Of a stretch of 64,000 nucleotides of DNA, positions 63,168 to 64,000 are shown piece by piece. A model generated the notes under the pieces. The model worked only from the letters and a program-made list of their open reading frames with translations, was not told where the DNA came from and made no database searches. The stretch is taken from assembly GCA_041917755.1 (NCBI GenBank), contig JAYRWY010000003.1, positions 1 through 64,000 of the forward strand. The letters run 5' to 3'. The stretch is from RGZA01 sp041917755. Lineage in GTDB: Bacteria > Pseudomonadota > Alphaproteobacteria > UBA9219 > RGZA01. The translations under genes were made by a program, and so were the position numbers. Each line of letters begins with the position of its first letter. Positions within the stretch are counted from its first letter, which is position 1.

Positions 63168-64000
63168 CTAGCGAATGTATAGATGAACTTCAGGTGACTG
63201 GGCTACGTCACTGCTGATGCTGCTCATGGAAAGGCGGTTTGGTTGAAGACCAAGCTGAATTAGGGAGCTTTTCACATTTTCAGCATTCCGGTCTGCACGT
63301 TCGATATCGCCGCCAACAGCCGCAGGATCATTGCTCTTCGGGCTCACGGCAACGATGGTGAAATTTGCATCTGGCTTGCGGTCTAATGCAGTGCTGACCG
63401 CTTGATACATCTGATCTTCGTAATCAACTTGTGGTTCGTTAAAGCGGACTAGAACCAATAATTGGCCAAGTGTCCCCGCATCATTGGAGTAACCGCCAAC
63501 GGGCGTCGCTTGGCTGCTCTTGCGGCTGATGGGGGCAGATTGTACTGGGTCAACAGGTACAGCTGGCGGATTATAAACACCATCATTGGATGGAGCCAGG
63601 CTTGTAGGCTGGCTGATGCTTGGAAAGCCGCTAACATCCATTCGTGTATTCGGCAAACTGCCATAGCTTGGCTCGTTACCAACGATAACGGTTTGTCCAG
63701 CCAGGCTGTTACGAATAAGTTCGCCGCGGCTGATAGCCAGTGCAAGCACCTGCAGGTTTTGGCGCTCTGTCGCAAGATATGTATTTTGGCGGCGGATGTC
63801 GTCATTGATTTCGCCGCGAATACGGTCAACGTTCACTGTATTTTTAGCAACTTCATCGCGGATCATCGCAAGCTGGTCATGATCTTCATCCAATGCGCCC
63901 GACAGCTCGAAGGCAGCTTTCACAGCTTGCAGTAAATATGCTGCCTGTGATGATGAACCAGACAGAGATGTTGAAAGCATATTGAGCTTCGAGATGGAGT
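63168..64000 (-). CDS. Unknown protein, possible OmpA-like C-terminus, 5' end uncertain
   Basis: From the ATG at 63980 the protein is 270 residues, but the frame stays open to the window edge (SISKLN before that Met), so the true start may lie outside. The N-terminal third is helical (DEDHDQLAMIRDEVAKNTVN), the centre is a Pro/Ser linker, and the last 100 residues alternate strands and helices: QLLVLVRFNEPQVDYEDQMY, NFTIVAVSPKSND, then RADRNAENVKSSLIQLGLQP. That last pattern recalls OmpA-like peptidoglycan-binding domains, but their signature residues are not clear. No signal peptide is visible in the part seen. Confidence 0.6.
   Translation of the reverse strand, partial: SISKLNMLSTSLSGSSSQAAYLLQAVKAAFELSGALDEDHDQLAMIRDEVAKNTVNVDRIRGEINDDIRRQNTYLATERQNLQVLALAISRGELIRNSLAGQTVIVGNEPSYGSLPNTRMDVSGFPSISQPTSLAPSNDGVYNPPAVPVDPVQSAPISRKSSQATPVGGYSNDAGTLGQLLVLVRFNEPQVDYEDQMYQAVSTALDRKPDANFTIVAVSPKSNDPAAVGGDIERADRNAENVKSSLIQLGLQPNRLSMSSISSDVAQSPEVHLYIR

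Noticed and set aside
1..64000. tRNA genes, insertion sequences, prophage
   Set aside because: No T-loop plus acceptor pattern, transposase, integrase or phage structural gene was found on either strand.

Overview
The window is chromosomal DNA of an alphaproteobacterium of moderate GC (mid-40s per cent by eye). Four things point to the class: a circularly permuted two-piece tmRNA gene with an SspB adaptor gene nearby, an F0 ATP synthase operon with separate b and b' subunits and no F1 genes, an adjacent divK-pleD pair, and COQ9- and EipB (DUF1849)-type proteins. The genus cannot be named from this sequence. No rRNA, tRNA, CRISPR array, insertion sequence or prophage was seen, so this looks like a core region with scattered lineage-specific genes.

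Layout. 0-4.6 kb: the end of a protein built on 48-bp repeats, a uracil-DNA-glycosylase-like protein, dxs, an MlaC/HpnM-type lipid-binding protein and a small unknown. 4.7-12.7 kb: a membrane GH17-GT2 glucan synthase, a TPR/GT41 transferase, rmuC, then def-fmt-truA. 12.7-21.2 kb: a compact type IV pilus/type II secretion-like cluster (lipoprotein secretin, two prepilin-like proteins, GspE-type ATPase, GspF-type platform protein, a bitopic protein that looks like a GspL/PilM-GspB fusion, and a convergent TPR membrane protein). 21.2-24.8 kb: atpI-B-E-F'-F and a phoH-family gene on the minus strand. 24.8-25.3 kb: a 530-bp non-coding stretch, then rpmJ and small genes, a MarR regulator and an NlpC/P60 hydrolase.

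27.7-33.4 kb: a yejABEF-type peptide ABC transporter operon in which yejB carries one in-frame TGA. 33.4-37.2 kb: a stand-alone receiver protein, a secreted charged-repeat protein, a GT39-type and a GT2 glycosyltransferase, and rpsU. 37.3-43.6 kb: COQ9, sspB, an unknown gene behind a long hairpin, ssrA, thyX, nhaA and prfC. 43.6-47.5 kb: pleD, divK, an EipB-like gene and a GGDEF gene with a sigma-54 promoter. 47.5-57.6 kb: a TsaE-like P-loop protein whose ribosome site lies in a hairpin, aspS, rnd, small unknowns, ppk, a SixA-type phosphatase, a WD40 protein, ygfZ and a GT9 glycosyltransferase. 57.7-61.4 kb: a TPP riboswitch with thiC, and a fused pabB-pabC. 61.4-64 kb: a strong sigma-70 promoter followed by about 300 nt of structured non-coding sequence, then four unrecognised genes.

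The most promising undescribed items are the structured RNA at 61.5-61.8 kb with its downstream gene pair, the P-loop gene with an occluded ribosome site at 47.55 kb, the hairpin-led gene at 38.6 kb, and the hybrid secretion/pilus cluster. At four convergent gene pairs the two stop codons overlap by exactly four bases, so little room is spent on terminators.
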